Positions 1 through 11,707 of a stretch of DNA of 64,000 nucleotides are shown here, piece after piece. The notes under the pieces were generated by a model that had not been told where the DNA came from, did no database searches, and was given only the letters and a program-made list of their open reading frames with translations. The stretch lies in assembly GCA_949751835.1 (NCBI GenBank), contig CATKHK010000018.1:186001-250000 (forward strand), written 5' to 3'. The translations under genes were made by a program, and so were the position numbers. Source of the stretch: Blepharisma japonicum. Its lineage: Eukaryota; Ciliophora; Heterotrichea; Heterotrichida; Blepharismidae. Numbering within the stretch: the stretch's first letter is position 1; the number at the start of each line of letters is the position of its first letter.

Positions 1-632
1 AGCTTGGAACAATTTATTTAACTGAAGGAGTGTCTTATGAACTATACCTATCGGATTATTTCAGTGGAAGCAATCTATCTTTTGCAATCTCTGATTCCAA
101 TGCGACAACTGGCTCAGCAATTCTTAAAAATAAATGCGAATTTGAGATGCTATCATTTCTTCCCTATCAAAATGCAAGCTGGAATGAAACTTGAGCCCAT
201 TCAACTCTTAAGCCTTTAATATCCTGAAAGCCGTCTTTTTTCTCAAATGAAGTCTTTATATGGTATAATCTTAAATATATAATTGTTTATAGCTTATCTT
301 CTGAGCATGGAGACATTGAAATGTTTTGGAATGGATTTATTGACTCAGAGTATCTAAATTCTTGCATACAAGATATTAAAATTTATCAGATTGACTATAA
401 AGATATCTTCTACGCCTTAATATGAGTAAAGCAGCAGGAAAACACAACTATATGGAGAAACGATTTTTATTATATTAATTTATCAAATTTATCAGCTTTA
501 GAGAATCCTAAATGAGTGAACTTTAGTGAAGCTACTTATGCATCTAATATAGTCCTTGCTTATGGGACCATTTATCAGATGATTCCTATTTATTTTAGAG
601 ACAAAAAAATTGTTGTAAAAAAATATCAATAA
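1..632 (+). pseudogene. Surface protein copy A, 5' part (truncated at both window edge and break)
   Basis: The frame is open from base 3 with TGA read as Trp and follows the N-terminal module of the two complete genes at 6324 and 11708, including the LSDYFSG motif. It lacks the signal peptide only because the window starts inside the gene. The match stops at about base 596 in the middle of a conserved Tyr-Phe stretch. After that the frame runs 12 codons into unrelated sequence and ends at TAA 630-632. No stop precedes the break, so the coding part was still under constraint when the break happened or the break is recent. If made, the product would be a short secreted ectodomain fragment of about 200 residues without a membrane anchor. 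Confidence 0.8.
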
Positions 633-1855
633 ACTAAATTTTTTTTTAAAAATAAGTAAAATGCTCAAATAAAAATGCCAGGAGTAATATCAAAAGGAAA
701 AAGTTTTGTAAATATGTAATAATAAAATTTTAAAAATTGAAGTCAAATACCATTACAAATAAAATGCTTATTAATTCACATAAGAAAATTTTGATGCAAT
801 GCTATATAATAAGTCCTGAGCAAAAATCTATAAAATAAGCTTTCGAAACTGTTAATGATGCAATTTTTAGAAATTTGAGAGATTTGAATTTGACAAATTT
901 TATCTTAGAGATCCTACTAAATAAAATACTTAAAATGCTTCAAATTAACTTTAAAATTTATTCTCTAGCTAGCATTAAAAGATCAAATATAGCAAAATAA
1001 TAAATTTTTAATTTTTAGCATAAACTCCCTAAAATATATGCTCTCAAGCAATGTAAGAACTTATTAAGTGGAAAGCGTAAAACTCTTAAAATTGTCATAA
1101 TAATTCAGGCGAAATCTAAAAATCTTGAGCAAAATAATAAAAACACTGAAATGTTAAAAATAAAGAGTAAGCAAATAAAGCAGAGATTCGATAGCATATT
1201 TTCTATGTAAATATAGTGATTTGCAGTGACCAGGCTCTTAAGGGCACACTTTTAACTAATTCAAATCATCTCATGAGCCGGAGAAGCTATTCACGAGTTA
1301 TTTTGTGCATTTGATATTCTTCCATAATTAATTTGGCATGAGATATAGCTAGCTAATTCAATTGCAGGTAAAAGCTGATAAATGCTCTTCATGTAAAGAT
1401 TTCCAAGTGCTTAAGTAATATAGATAATACTTAGCTGGTGTGCGTACAATCCATTTTATTTGATCAAACTATTTTGGCATTTTAATATGAACAGAAAGTA
1501 TTTTTCTGGAAAAATGGAGAGTTCTAAGAAAATAAAACTAATATTTACGAACATTTCAATATCATCAACACTTGCAAGAGTATAATTGACTTCTAACAGA
1601 GCAAGAGTATTTTAATCTGGATGTGAATTATACGGGTATATGGTTTCATTCATCATACGAAAACGATAATGAGCTACCGAGATTCAAAAGTACTACCGAA
1701 CGGCCTTATGGCCAATTTCTTCCTTCAGGACCATTTTCTTTAGGATTTCCTTCTTCAGAATTTTCTTCTTCAGGATTTTCTTTTTCACTAAATCGGATTT
1801 GCTCCTTCAGGGTTTGCTTCTCCAGCATTTTCTTCAGGATTTGTTTCTTCAGGGT

Positions 1856-1945
1856 TTCTTCTTCAAGATCCGTTTCTTCAGGATTTGCTTCTTCAGGATT
1901 TGCCTCTTCAGGATTTGCTTCTTCAGGATTTGCTTCTTTACCAAA
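1856..1945 (-). repeat. 15-bp tandem repeat (unit TTCAGGATTTGCTTC)
   Basis: About five head-to-tail copies of a 15-bp unit, with more degenerate copies extending back to about 1720. On the minus strand a unit reads GAA-GCA-AAT-CCT-GAA (Glu-Ala-Asn-Pro-Glu). That frame is the same one used by the acidic ORF ending at 2009, but TAA codons lie between, so whether this is the decayed tail of that gene is inference. Confidence 0.7.
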
Positions 1946-2008
1946 CCTGGTTCAAATTGCTTATTGAGGAGTGCCTTTTTTATTTGGGATAATTTTGCAG
2001 TTTCCAAA

Positions 2009-2551
2009 TTACCAGACCCTCCGGCATTTTGGAACTCCTTGGATTTTGGCCCTTTGGACTTGAGTTTTCTGGGCTTGGGCTTTTTGGGCTTGGGCTTTAT
2101 GGGCTTGAACTTTTTGGGCTTGGGCTTTTTGGGCTTGGGATATTTGGGCTTGGGATATTTGGGCTTGGGATTTTTGGGCCTGGGATTTTTGGGCTTGGGA
2201 TTTTTGGGCTTCTATCCCTATTTCGACAGGTGTTGACCTTAACCCTGCGGCTGCCATTAATTCTCCGTTATCTAAGATTTCTCCGATCTGCTGCGCAAGT
2301 GCAGCCTTCACCATCTCTTCTCATTCAATTTCTTCTTCCAGTTCTTGCTCAGATCTTCCATCCTCTTCTCCATAACCTCCATCTATTTCTCTATCTTCTA
2401 CTTCTTCCTCTACCAAAAATCGCATTTCTTCTTCTCAGATCTCGATTTCTTCGAGAATTTCATCATAAACACTGTCACATTCATCAAATTCGCTAGATGA
2501 ATCAAAATCCTCGCAAGAGTCTCAGCTACTTACGTAGACTTTCTTTTCCAT
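2009..2551 (-). CDS. Acidic protein with Ala-Gln-Lys-Ser-Gln repeats
   Basis: Open frame of 180 codons with TGA as Trp, from ATG at 2551 to TAA at 2009. Residues 1-80 are very rich in Asp/Glu. A short mixed segment follows, and from about residue 115 there is a tail of AQKSQ/AQKAQ units encoded by a 15-bp tandem repeat (about 2045-2212). The same frame continues past the TAA into another 15-bp repeat array, broken by further TAA codons. The layout (acidic head, repetitive Lys/Gln tail) resembles the locus at 19398-20220. I do not recognise the family. It lies inside the block that interrupts surface gene copy A, so it may belong to a mobile or repetitive element. It may equally be a chance frame across repeats. 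Confidence 0.35.
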
Positions 2552-2631
2552 TTTTGCGCAAAAAATAAGTAGGATTGCTTGTCAAAAAATTTATGGCAGA
2601 CTAATGACAACTCCTTAAGTTAACTTAGGAA

Positions 2632-3970
2632 ATTCGTAATCAAAGCTTCTGGATTTTCAAATAAAGCTGTAGTTTTAGACTTAACTGAAATTTCAAATAT
2701 AACCCAATTGAAATGCAACTTTATGGATATTTTTCCTCACACACAAAATAACCTAACTTTATTAATATCATCATGCAATTATATCGTTAGACAAGAAATT
2801 TTAAATACGACCACAATCACTTATGCTTCAGAAATTGTTTATGCTATTATTCTATGAGAGTTTAATTATATAAATTTTGAAATAACCCATTACAAACTCC
2901 TTAATATATTTAGTGATGCTATTATTTTAAAAGTTGCCCCTCTTGATTCTTACAATTTTGAAATCTTGGCTTTTTTTATAGGCATGGAAAATGAAAATTC
3001 TAAGAATGACATTTACAGAATTAGAGGTAGATGAGAGGAGAATGGCATTAGTATTAATCAATGTGAAATCATAAATTATTTCTCTTTAGGTTTAAATGTA
3101 TTCTATGCTCTTATAGTTGATTTTAAAGTGAAAGACTCTGAAACTGCTTATTGGTATATACTTGACAGCCAATATGGAATAAGAATCATAAAAACAACTG
3201 AAAAATCCTCAAGCATCTTAGTTGGTGGACTTCCCATCGAATCCCAAAATTTTGGCTTATGCGGAGACACATTTTATATAATATCTGAAAAGTGAATGAA
3301 ATCATTTAAATTAAAAGATTACACTAGATTAGAAGAAGATTTGCATTATAGTTTTTACAGTTCATCAGAACTTGACAATTTTTTTATTTTAAATCCTGTT
3401 GTTTGCTCGAGCGATACTAGATACATCGCATGCCCTTTTTGAAATAGCAGAGCAAATTTACTTATTAGGATATGAGACACAAAAGCAAAAAATTCATCCA
3501 GTATTATATCAGAAATCTATGTCACAGATGTATTAACCCTTATGTACCCAGTCAGCATGCAATTTATTGGTAATTCAATATTAACATTTTATAATGCCTA
3601 TGGGAATGAATATCAAAGTTATAAAATTAACGAAAATTATCTGATCTTCCCTAAAATGAGTATAGAAGAGTATTCAAATATGACTAATTTTTGGGGAACA
3701 AAATCATTTGTTTTATATATTATTGCAGAAAATCTCAATGGAGATGCTACATCAAGATATCTTTATTTTGATAGGGAGGATAGGGGAACAAAAATTGTTA
3801 ATTATTGATGGGTTTGAGTTTTGGTTTCAATAGCAATTGTTGCATGCATTGCTGGAGGATTGCTTTATGTGAAGAAGCTGCTGAAAGCCCATAGGCGACG
3901 ATCCTTAGAGCTAGTGCTAATGAGGGAATTGCATAGTACAGAGGAATCCGACACCACAAATTTAAATTAA
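2632..3970 (+). pseudogene. Surface protein copy A, 3' part (third module and membrane anchor)
   Basis: Open without a stop from about 2632 to TAA 3968-3970. It follows copies B and C through the last part of the third ectodomain module, the VGGLP segment, the transmembrane helix beginning WWVWVLVSIAIV and the basic tail. It is closer by eye to copy C than to copy B, and the similarity to C continues through the 3' flank and the minus-strand kelch gene, so A-3' and C belong to one segmental duplication. The 5' edge has no start codon or signal peptide, so it cannot be expressed alone as a membrane protein. It could serve as a donor for gene conversion, but that is inference. Confidence 0.8.
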
Positions 3971-4480
3971 TTGCTTTTCAAAGCTGTTAAATAAATATAG
4001 CCTGAGTAATTCAGAAGAATTAAACAAACCTCGAGGTATATAATTTAATATAATGCATGCATTTACCTCATTTTATTCTTATAATCTGAGCATGTTGCAT
4101 CATTAATAAAATGGCAGATTACTTTATCATCTCTATCAACAAGCAAAATCCATGCTTTCTAAAACCAATCCATCTCTCTTTAAATGAGAATTATTTATAT
4201 AGAGCATAAATAATGATTCACTTTACCTACTGTTTTGCAATATCTTTATATCTAATTTTAAAAATAAATTTATAATCAAATTAATCCTAAAAATTTAAAA
4301 ATTCAAGGATAAAATTTAACATATAAAAAATTTACCTCTAAAGAGAGCCATGAAAAAGATAAATGCTTTATATTAGCAGCTGCTCTAACTAAAGTCTAAT
4401 GAGAGATTAGCCAAAATAGTATAAATAAGAAAAGAAATAATTATATACAAAAATTATTAACTTTCTAAGATATAATGGTG
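3971..4480. other. AT-rich intergenic stretch, duplicated at about 15968-16610
   Basis: No gene seen. The sequence between the end of copy A and the short repeat at 4480 is repeated with small indels after copy C (about 16130-16610), which shows that the duplication covers the 3' flank as well as the genes. Confidence 0.7.
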
Positions 4481-4670
4481 CTTCTCGCTCCAAAGAATAG
4501 ATAATTATCCGTGGATATAGTTTTGGTAAATATTCATCTGTTAGCGCAGAAGTTGTGCAGTGTGACGCTAGCATGACGACTTCATGCTAAATCCATCAAC
4601 TGCTGGAGAATGTGGAGATAGAGAGGATTTGAGGAATCATGGAGGATTATGGAGATGGCACATGGAATTT
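4480..4670. repeat. Short dispersed repeat, copy R1
   Basis: About 190 bp, with related copies at 5868-6065 and 16610-16815. Shared landmarks are GCTTCTCGCTCC near the start, AATTATCC or AATTGTCC, and a core containing TTGTGCAG, and TCATGCTAAATC in R1 and R3, followed by a GGAGA-rich 3' part. R1 and R3 sit at equivalent places in the A/C duplication; R2 does not. No open frame and no clear Pol III boxes, so its nature is unknown. Confidence 0.65.
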
Positions 4671-4913
4671 TTTGTGTATCTGGAGTTTTACTACATATGG
4701 GCATATGTGGGCAGGTCAAGTGCGATTGGCTAATTTCTTAGGTTCAAATTGGTGATTCAATTAGCACTAGAAGAAAAATTGAAAAAAGAGTAGAGTTTTT
4801 GCATCTTAATTTTGGGCAGAAATAGAATTTTTTCTTTTGAAGCGGGAAATACTGGTTTTACCAGCGCTAAAATTATTATTTATTTATTTATTAAAACAAA
4901 ATTTATAATTATT

Positions 4914-5742
4914 CTATGTATATTCTTTATCTCAACTAGATTCATATGCATATGAATATTTCCAGTAGTTTTACAAACGGTCTTTTATCCAAATTAAACT
5001 TCATAATTACAGAATCCATGTTAAAATACCAAGAATTCTTATAAAATACTATATGTGAATAAGTTCTAAAATATAAAGGTTTGCAAGGACCTATAATGCT
5101 CCATATATAGAGATTGTTTTTGTCATTTTCCCATATTAACCCAGAAAAATCGATGAAATAAGCCACATTTCCAGATTTACACAGAACTTTTGTGCTATCT
5201 TGCTCTAGCTCAAGAGAGCATCAAGAAAAAGAATTAGCCCATGAGTCAAACACAAAAGCATATGGATAATCAAACAAAGCAGCCACAATCATGCCATTTA
5301 AAGATATACAAGTACAAAAATCTCCGCTTTTTGGAGGTTTTGCTAACTTTCTTAATTTGCTTTTAATCAGATTATATCCATAGAGACCATCATTCCCAAA
5401 CATATAAATAAAATTATCGTGATATGTTGCACAAATCCTGATAGTTGATAATTCAGAAGGAAGGTTTTGAACTTTTAGGTCTTTATCTATTATAAAAGCT
5501 GTGCATTTTCGGCCTCTTGGACTACCTATACAGCAAAATGACTTGTTCTAGGGCAAAGGGTATATAGAAGTGAATCAACTATTGAAATCAGATGGAGCCG
5601 AAATTTGATGCAAAGCTTTTTCCATAGTTTCAAGATTAATTTCTTCAAGAATATCTGGATCTTCAACAGAAATTCAACGAAATTTCGATATTTCTATATA
5701 TGAATTTTCGTTGTCCAGCATCAGATTATCCAAAATTATCAT
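4914..5742 (-). pseudogene. Kelch-like beta-propeller gene, broken copy
   Basis: Minus-strand paralog of the open gene at 17106-17936, nearly identical along its length. Compared with that copy it has an in-frame TAG at about residue 65 and two single-base losses near the 3' end, giving 829 nt against 831. It therefore cannot encode the full 276-residue protein. It kept the same position downstream of a surface protein gene, in opposite orientation, as its intact paralog. A short inverted repeat (CTGGTTTTACCAG, about 4851-4863) follows the stop and is kept in the other copy with one change in the loop. Confidence 0.8.
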
Positions 5743-5867
5743 TATTAGGCAATAAAATATGGATAATAATGGAAATATAAAGGAATAAAATTTTTGATTA
5801 TAGAATTACAAAGAAAATTAGATAAAAAAATCTTATGAATTATTTCACCTTATATAATTTCCTTAAG

Positions 5868-6065
5868 ACATAATGGCGTTTCGCGCCTAAGTACAAGGAA
5901 TTATCCAATGAGTATTACGGATCAAAATCTCATTGCTAATGCAGGAATTGTGCAGTGTAGTGCTATGATGACAACTGTAGTGCTAAATTTGTGAGCTTGT
6001 AGCAGAAATGGAGATGGAGAAGCATGAAGGACTCATGGAGAAGCATGGAGATAGCACATAGAATT
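5868..6065. repeat. Short dispersed repeat, copy R2
   Basis: Diverged copy of the element at 4480 and 16610. It begins with GGCGTTTCGCGCC, which can fold on itself, and keeps TTGTGCAGTGT, ATGACAACT and the GGAGA-rich end. It lies just upstream of the kelch-like pseudogene's start. The equivalent spot behind the paralog at 17936 lacks it, so this copy moved independently of the segmental duplication. Confidence 0.6.
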
Positions 6066-6323
6066 TATTCATTATTTATTTATTTTTAGTTGTTTCGAAG
6101 TACATTCAATTATGCAAATATGAGATTCCTGTAATATGAAAACTTGTATATCAATTATGCAGATATTAGTTTACTGTAAAATTAAAGCTGAATGCAATGC
6201 ATTTAGATAAAATCTAAAACAATGTATTTCGTCAATAAACATTTTTTCAAGTTCTAGAAAACTTATGAAAAGTTTGCATGGCACTGTCTTTAGGATTTAT
6301 GCAAATTTAATTGAAATAATTAA

Positions 6324-9300
6324 ATGCTGGTGAACTATTTATTTCTCCTTACTGCTGTATTTTCAATTATGATTCATAAGGAACTCGGAGAAATTTATTT
6401 AACTGAAGGAGAGTCTTATGAACTATACCTATCGGATTATTTCAGTGGAAACAATCTATCTTTTGAGATCTCCGATTCCAATGCCACAACTGGCTCAGTG
6501 ATACTTGAAAATAAATGCGAATTTGAGATGTTATCATTTCTTCCTTATCAAAATACAAGCTGAAATGAAACTTGAACCCATTCAACTCTCAAGCCTTTAA
6601 TATCCTGAAAACCGTCTTTTTTCTCAAATGAAGTCTTTATATGGTATAATCTTAAATATATAGCTTTTTATAGCTTTACTTCTGAGCAAGGAGGTATTGA
6701 AATGTTTTGGAATGGGTTTATTGACTCACAGTATATGAATCCTCAAATACAAGATATTAAAATCTATTATGGCGACTTTCATAATATCCATTACGGTTTA
6801 ATATGAGTAAAGCAGCAGGAAAACACAACTATATGGAGAAACGATTTTTATTATATTAATTTATCAAATTTATCAGCTTTAGAAAATCCTATATGAGTGA
6901 ACTTTAGTGAAGCTACTTATGCATCTAATATAGTCCTTACACATGGGACGCTTCATAAAATAATTTCTATTTATTTTGAATTTTCATCATTGCCTAGTGC
7001 AATTTATTTATATAATATAACAAACATTGAAGAGCCAATCCTTACTCAAGTTATATCAAAATATTATGGAATTCCAATAAGCAAAATGTCAGTTGTTAGC
7101 GTGTTTATGGATTCAATTTATTTGCACGTTCTTGATGCAAATTTTGGAGTTATTCAGTATAAAATATTTGATTGGGAGAATAGTTATTTTGAGGAATCTG
7201 AATGAAATTATTATGGCTATCTTGGGACTCTCAATTCTATGTGAGAAATTTACAATGGAATGTCAGGAATTATTTCAAGCTCAGGGGTTCTAATTTTTGA
7301 AACTTCGTTATTCCAAAAAGAATTAGATTTTCTGGAAGGAAAAGGAATGGATTGGGAGAATGGTTGTCTACAAATTAAGGAAGATTATTATTTCATACAG
7401 TCTAGTAATGGAGTTTTATCAGTGGCTTTAAGCTGAATGCAGCCTCTTCAAATATTATATAATATTGATATAAGTGATCTAGTAGGAAAAAGTTTCAAAG
7501 CTACTGGGCAATGAGGATTTCTTATATATGATGAAATATTTTACTTGAGGTTTGATATGGATGGCTTAAGAATTTATAAAGTATACTTAGAAGAATGGAG
7601 TATGAAAGTCTGGGGAAATTCAACTTACTTTATCAAAATTGCTGCAAAAGATCAAAATAATAGCATAATTTCAAGTACTTTATATGTCAATTCAATCCCT
7701 CAAAATTCACAAGAAATTTTTCAAATTGATATGTATCGTCCAATTTCTATTTCTCCTCTCGAATTGCAAGTTGACGGACAAAATGATACACATTTTTCTA
7801 TAACTTTAAATGACTATTTTTCAGGTCCAAATCTCGAATTCACAGTTGCTGATCTTCCCGATTTAAAGAATGTGAGTTTTGACATCATTAAAATGAACAA
7901 ACTGAAATTATACCAAAATGTTTCTCTATCAAATAACATTACCAACTTCTTAATTTATGGGGGATACCTCGTATCTTTTTTTGATAGCCAAGTTATAATT
8001 GATATAAATGGCGCCTGCAAGATTATAGATATTATCAATCCAATAAAATTTTTATCAAACGAATTATACTTAATATATTCCAAACCAAGTCAAAATTTAT
8101 TTTTAATTAGCATTTATGATTATCTTGGTGGGACTCTTCAGGAAATTTCATCTGAAATAGATTGTCTTTTCTTTTTACTTGCTCATTCTTATCTTGTATG
8201 CGCAAATTCTTATCAAATTGACATATATGTCTATAATTCTACCTATTATTTACATCTAGCTACTTTAATTGGTGAACAATTTGAAAAAGGCTCTCCATGA
8301 AATATAACAGATCTAGCAATTTACCCTTCAATTTTTAGTGATTTAAACATTTACATAATAGATGATGAATTAGGTGGAGTTGTTATAGACTTTAATAATA
8401 GTATGCTTAATAAAAATCAACCATATGATTATTATGGAAAAGTGCCAGGTGCTAAAAAAGTTATAAATACACAAAGTGAAATTTGTTTTGTGTTTGAAAA
8501 TTTCATTGAGATATATGGCTATTCTTTGAACTATTGGAAAACAATTTTTACAAATATATATGAGCCTATTGTTGGAGCATATGGAATGCTTAATATGATT
8601 TATTTAATTACTAGTAGTACTCTATATATATTTGATAGCGATCAGTCATCACATAATTCTTTATTTTATGTTTTATCTATTAAAAATCCAAACCTACTAT
8701 CATTTAGCTTTTTTGACTGAGGGGACATGCGAATTGCTAATTTCAACCCAGAAGAATACTATGCCGAAATTTATACAAGTTCATGCCCTAATAAAGAATA
8801 TTATGAGGGATGCTCATTTAACTTTAAAATTTACATTCTAATTGATGACTCTGAATATTTGAGAGACTATTGCTTGCAAACAAGCGTTTCAATAGCTGCA
8901 TTTAATAAGGAAAATTTACTAAAAGAAACTTTACCTATAAATTTGATAATTAATGGAGAATTCCCTTGGTATAGAGATGAAAAATGAGAAAATAATAAAA
9001 ATATACCATATAATGAGAGATACGAATTAGATTTAAGTGATTTTTTTTTTGGGCAAAATATTTTGATGACTTTGTCTGTTAATGGAAATTACTCTTTCAA
9101 TGAAACAATTGAAAACTGGCCTGCAGTCATTCCTCAGCGAGCTGAATTAATGGGGAGATATTCGTTGAATAATTATCATGGTAATGCAAATCACATCATT
9201 ATTCCCAATACAGAGATCGCTGTAATTTTGTCTAGCTTCGAATTTTTCGTAATCAAAGCTACTGGGTTTTCACCTAAAGCCGCAGTCTTAAACTTAACTG

Positions 9301-10595
9301 AAGTTTCAAATATTACAGATTTGGAATGCAACTCTATGGATGTTTTTCCTTACACACAAAATAATCTCACCTTATTAATAACGTCATGCACTTACACAAT
9401 TCCACAAGAAATTATAGGCAAAAACACAAGCATTTTAATCTCAGAAATTGTTTATGCTATTATTCTATGAGAGTTTGATTACATAAATTATAAAATAACT
9501 CACTACGTGCTCCTTAATACTTATAGTGACACCCTTATTCTAAAAACTGCCCCTCTTGATAATCACAATTTTGAAATTTTGGCTTTTTATATGAATATAA
9601 ATGTTAAATTTTCTAGGAATGACATCTATAGATTTAGAGGCAGATGAAAAAATAATGATATTAAAATTAATCAATTTGAAGTGGTAAATTATTTCTCTTT
9701 AGGTTTAAATGTATTCTATGCTTTTATGGTTGATTTCAAAGTGAAAGACTCTGAATCTGCTTATTGGTATATACTTGACAGCCAATATGGAATAAGAATC
9801 ATAAAAACTAATAAAAATTCCCCAAGCATCTTAGTCGGTGGACTTCCTATTGAATCCCAAAATAATTTTATAAATTTTTGTTTATGCGGAGATACTTTTT
9901 ATATAATATCTGAAATCTGAATGAGATCATTTAAATTAAAAGCTTACACTAGATTAGAAGAAGATTTACATTATAGTTTTTTCGAATCATCAGGAGTTGA
10001 CTATTTACTCCCGATAAATCCTCCTGTTTGCTCGAGCGATAATAGATACATTGCATGCCCTATTTGAAATAGTCTAGCGAATTTATTTATTAGAATATGA
10101 GATACAAAAGCAAGGAATTCATCAAATATTATATCAGAAATCTACGTCTCAGAATTATATACTATTATTTACCCAGTCAGCATGCAATTTATTGGAAATT
10201 CAATAATAACATTTTATGATACCTATGGGAATGAATATAGAAGTTACAAAATTAATGAAAATTATTTGATTTTCCCTAAAATGAGCAAAGAAGCGTATGA
10301 AGATATGATTAATTTGTGGGGAACAAAATATTTTAATCTGTATATTATTGCAGAAAATAACAATGGGGAGGTTGCCTCAAGATATCTTTATTTTAATAGA
10401 GAGGATGGGGGAAAGAAAAGCAATAGTTATTGATGGGTTTGGGTTTTGGTTTCAATAGCAATTGTTGCATGCATTATTGGGGGATCGCTTTATGCGAAGA
10501 AACTACTGAAGGCTCATAGACGAAGATCCTTAGAGTTAGTGCTTATGAGGGAAATGCATAGTAAAGAGGATTTGCAAATCACAGATTTAAATTAA
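6324..10595 (+). CDS. Giant type I surface protein, copy B
   Basis: One uninterrupted frame of 1423 codons with TGA as Trp and no introns. Residues 1-18 form a signal peptide (MLVNYLFLLTAVFSIMIH). The ectodomain is built of three long modules that each open with a related motif: LSDYFSGNNLSF near residue 31, LNDYFSGPNLEF near 489 and LSDFFFGQN near 899. These resemble the strand-turn motif of cadherin-like/putative Ig domains, each followed by about 400 residues of beta-rich, Trp/Tyr-rich sequence that may be propeller-like (inference). There are many N-x-S/T sites. A single transmembrane helix starts at about residue 1370 (WWVWVLVSIAIVACIIGG) and a basic tail of about 30 residues follows. 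The start is fixed by the signal peptide and by the conserved upstream string GAAATAATTAAATG shared with copy C. Likely a cell-surface adhesin or receptor; the ligand is unknown. Confidence 0.88.
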
Positions 10596-10879
10596 TTAAT
10601 TTATCAAAGCTATTTAAACAAATATATTTTTGAGCAATATTTATTAAGGCTACGTTAAATAAAGATGCTTTTTATTTTTTACATATTAATTATTGAATTT
10701 ACTTTCTTCTGTGGTAATTTTTACTTTTAATTGAATATATATAATTTAATATAGAGCTTGCTTTGTAGCTCATTTTATTCTTATGATTTGTTTATGCTGC
10801 ATCATTAATAAAATGGTTGAATACTCTATCAATAATCAATCATTGCTTTTCTAAGTTATATATTGCAGCCCACGCGTTC
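10596..10879. other. AT-rich intergenic stretch
   Basis: 3' flank of copy B. The first part resembles the 3' flanks of copies A and C (TATATAATTTAATAT and CTCATTTTATTCTTATGA landmarks). No gene seen. Confidence 0.6.
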
Positions 10880-11310
10880 AATATAAACTATCACTGTCTT
10901 ACATATTTTTGATACAAATCTCAAAGAAATCCAAATATCATTACTAATTTGTATCTTTCTCACCCTAATCATGCTCCAAAGAAGTTGAAGGCAAGATTTA
11001 CCTCTGAAATGGAAATTTCTGCAATTTTTATTCTAGTTCTTCATATAAGAGACTCAAGATACTTAATTTTCCCAAAATTAAACAAGAATGAATATAATAA
11101 AACGACCAAAGAATGGTGAACAGAGAATTTCAGCATCATAACTACAGCAGACAATAGCATAGTTAATTCTTCAGCCAGTTATTTTACATGTGAGAGAATT
11201 CGGCATTTTAATGCAGAGTGATTTATTGGTCTATGTCTATTGGCTGGTAAAAGTTTTATTTCTTATTGTAATTCTAGCTATTTTCGGACACTTTGCTAAA
11301 AGAATTGAGT
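10880..11310 (+). pseudogene. Relic of an older surface-protein copy (C-terminal end)
   Basis: One frame, with TGA as Trp, reads a degraded version of the region just before the membrane helix. The string SRYLIFPKLNKNEYNKTTKEW matches NENYLIFPKMSKEEYEDMTNFW of copies B and C, and FSIITTADNSIVNSSASYF matches FDLYIIAENLNGEVTSRYL. The helix itself is lost and the upstream part is not recognisable. This shows that the array was once longer, or that a more divergent member existed between B and C. Confidence 0.6.
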
Positions 11311-11707
11311 GAAAGTAAATAAAAACTAAAGAGTATTTTGATAAGAAAGCATTAAAAATAGACATAAAATAAGAAATATATTAAACATTAATATTATTTA
11401 AAAATAAAATATGATGGCAAAAATATATTTTTAACTTAAATTTTTAATTTAGCTTATCAAGATTTTTGAGGACAGATTTTAGATTGAGCTGTTTATTTTA
11501 TTTTATGCTAATCTTTATTTTTTGGTCATTTAGCAAATATCATATTGTTGTAAATGAAAGCTGAGATGCAATACATTTGGATAAATTCTATAACAATTGA
11601 TTTGAAATATTAAAATTTATTCTAGCAACTAGAAAATCCACAAATCATTTTAATCTCCATTGCACTGATTTTCGAATCCATGAAATTTTAGCAATTGAAA
11701 TAATTAA
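11311..11707. other. Upstream region of surface gene copy C
   Basis: AT-rich, no gene. The last 200 bp parallel the region before copy B, ending in CAATTGAAATAATTAAATG against TTAATTGAAATAATTAAATG. This shared leader probably contains the promoter. Confidence 0.5.

Larger units (their letters stand above)
597..2631. other. 2.03-kb block replacing the middle of surface gene copy A
   Basis: Alignment by eye with copies B and C shows that A matches them up to about 596 and again from about 2632. The 2.3 kb expected between (12357-14615 in copy C) is absent, and unrelated DNA lies there instead. So this is an insertion with loss of host sequence, or a recombination join, not a simple insertion. 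The block is AT-rich and stop-dense from 600 to 1620. From 1700 to 2551 it carries two 15-bp tandem repeat arrays and a minus-strand acidic ORF. I see no clear terminal inverted repeats or target duplication and recognise no transposase. Confidence 0.65.

Noticed and set aside
600-1620. Transposase on the minus strand of the block in copy A
   Set aside because: Frames are full of stops and no DDE or other transposase motif could be recognised.
1856-2212. Regular short repeats that could be taken for a CRISPR array
   Set aside because: Units are 15 bp head to tail without spacers and encode peptide repeats; the genome is eukaryotic.
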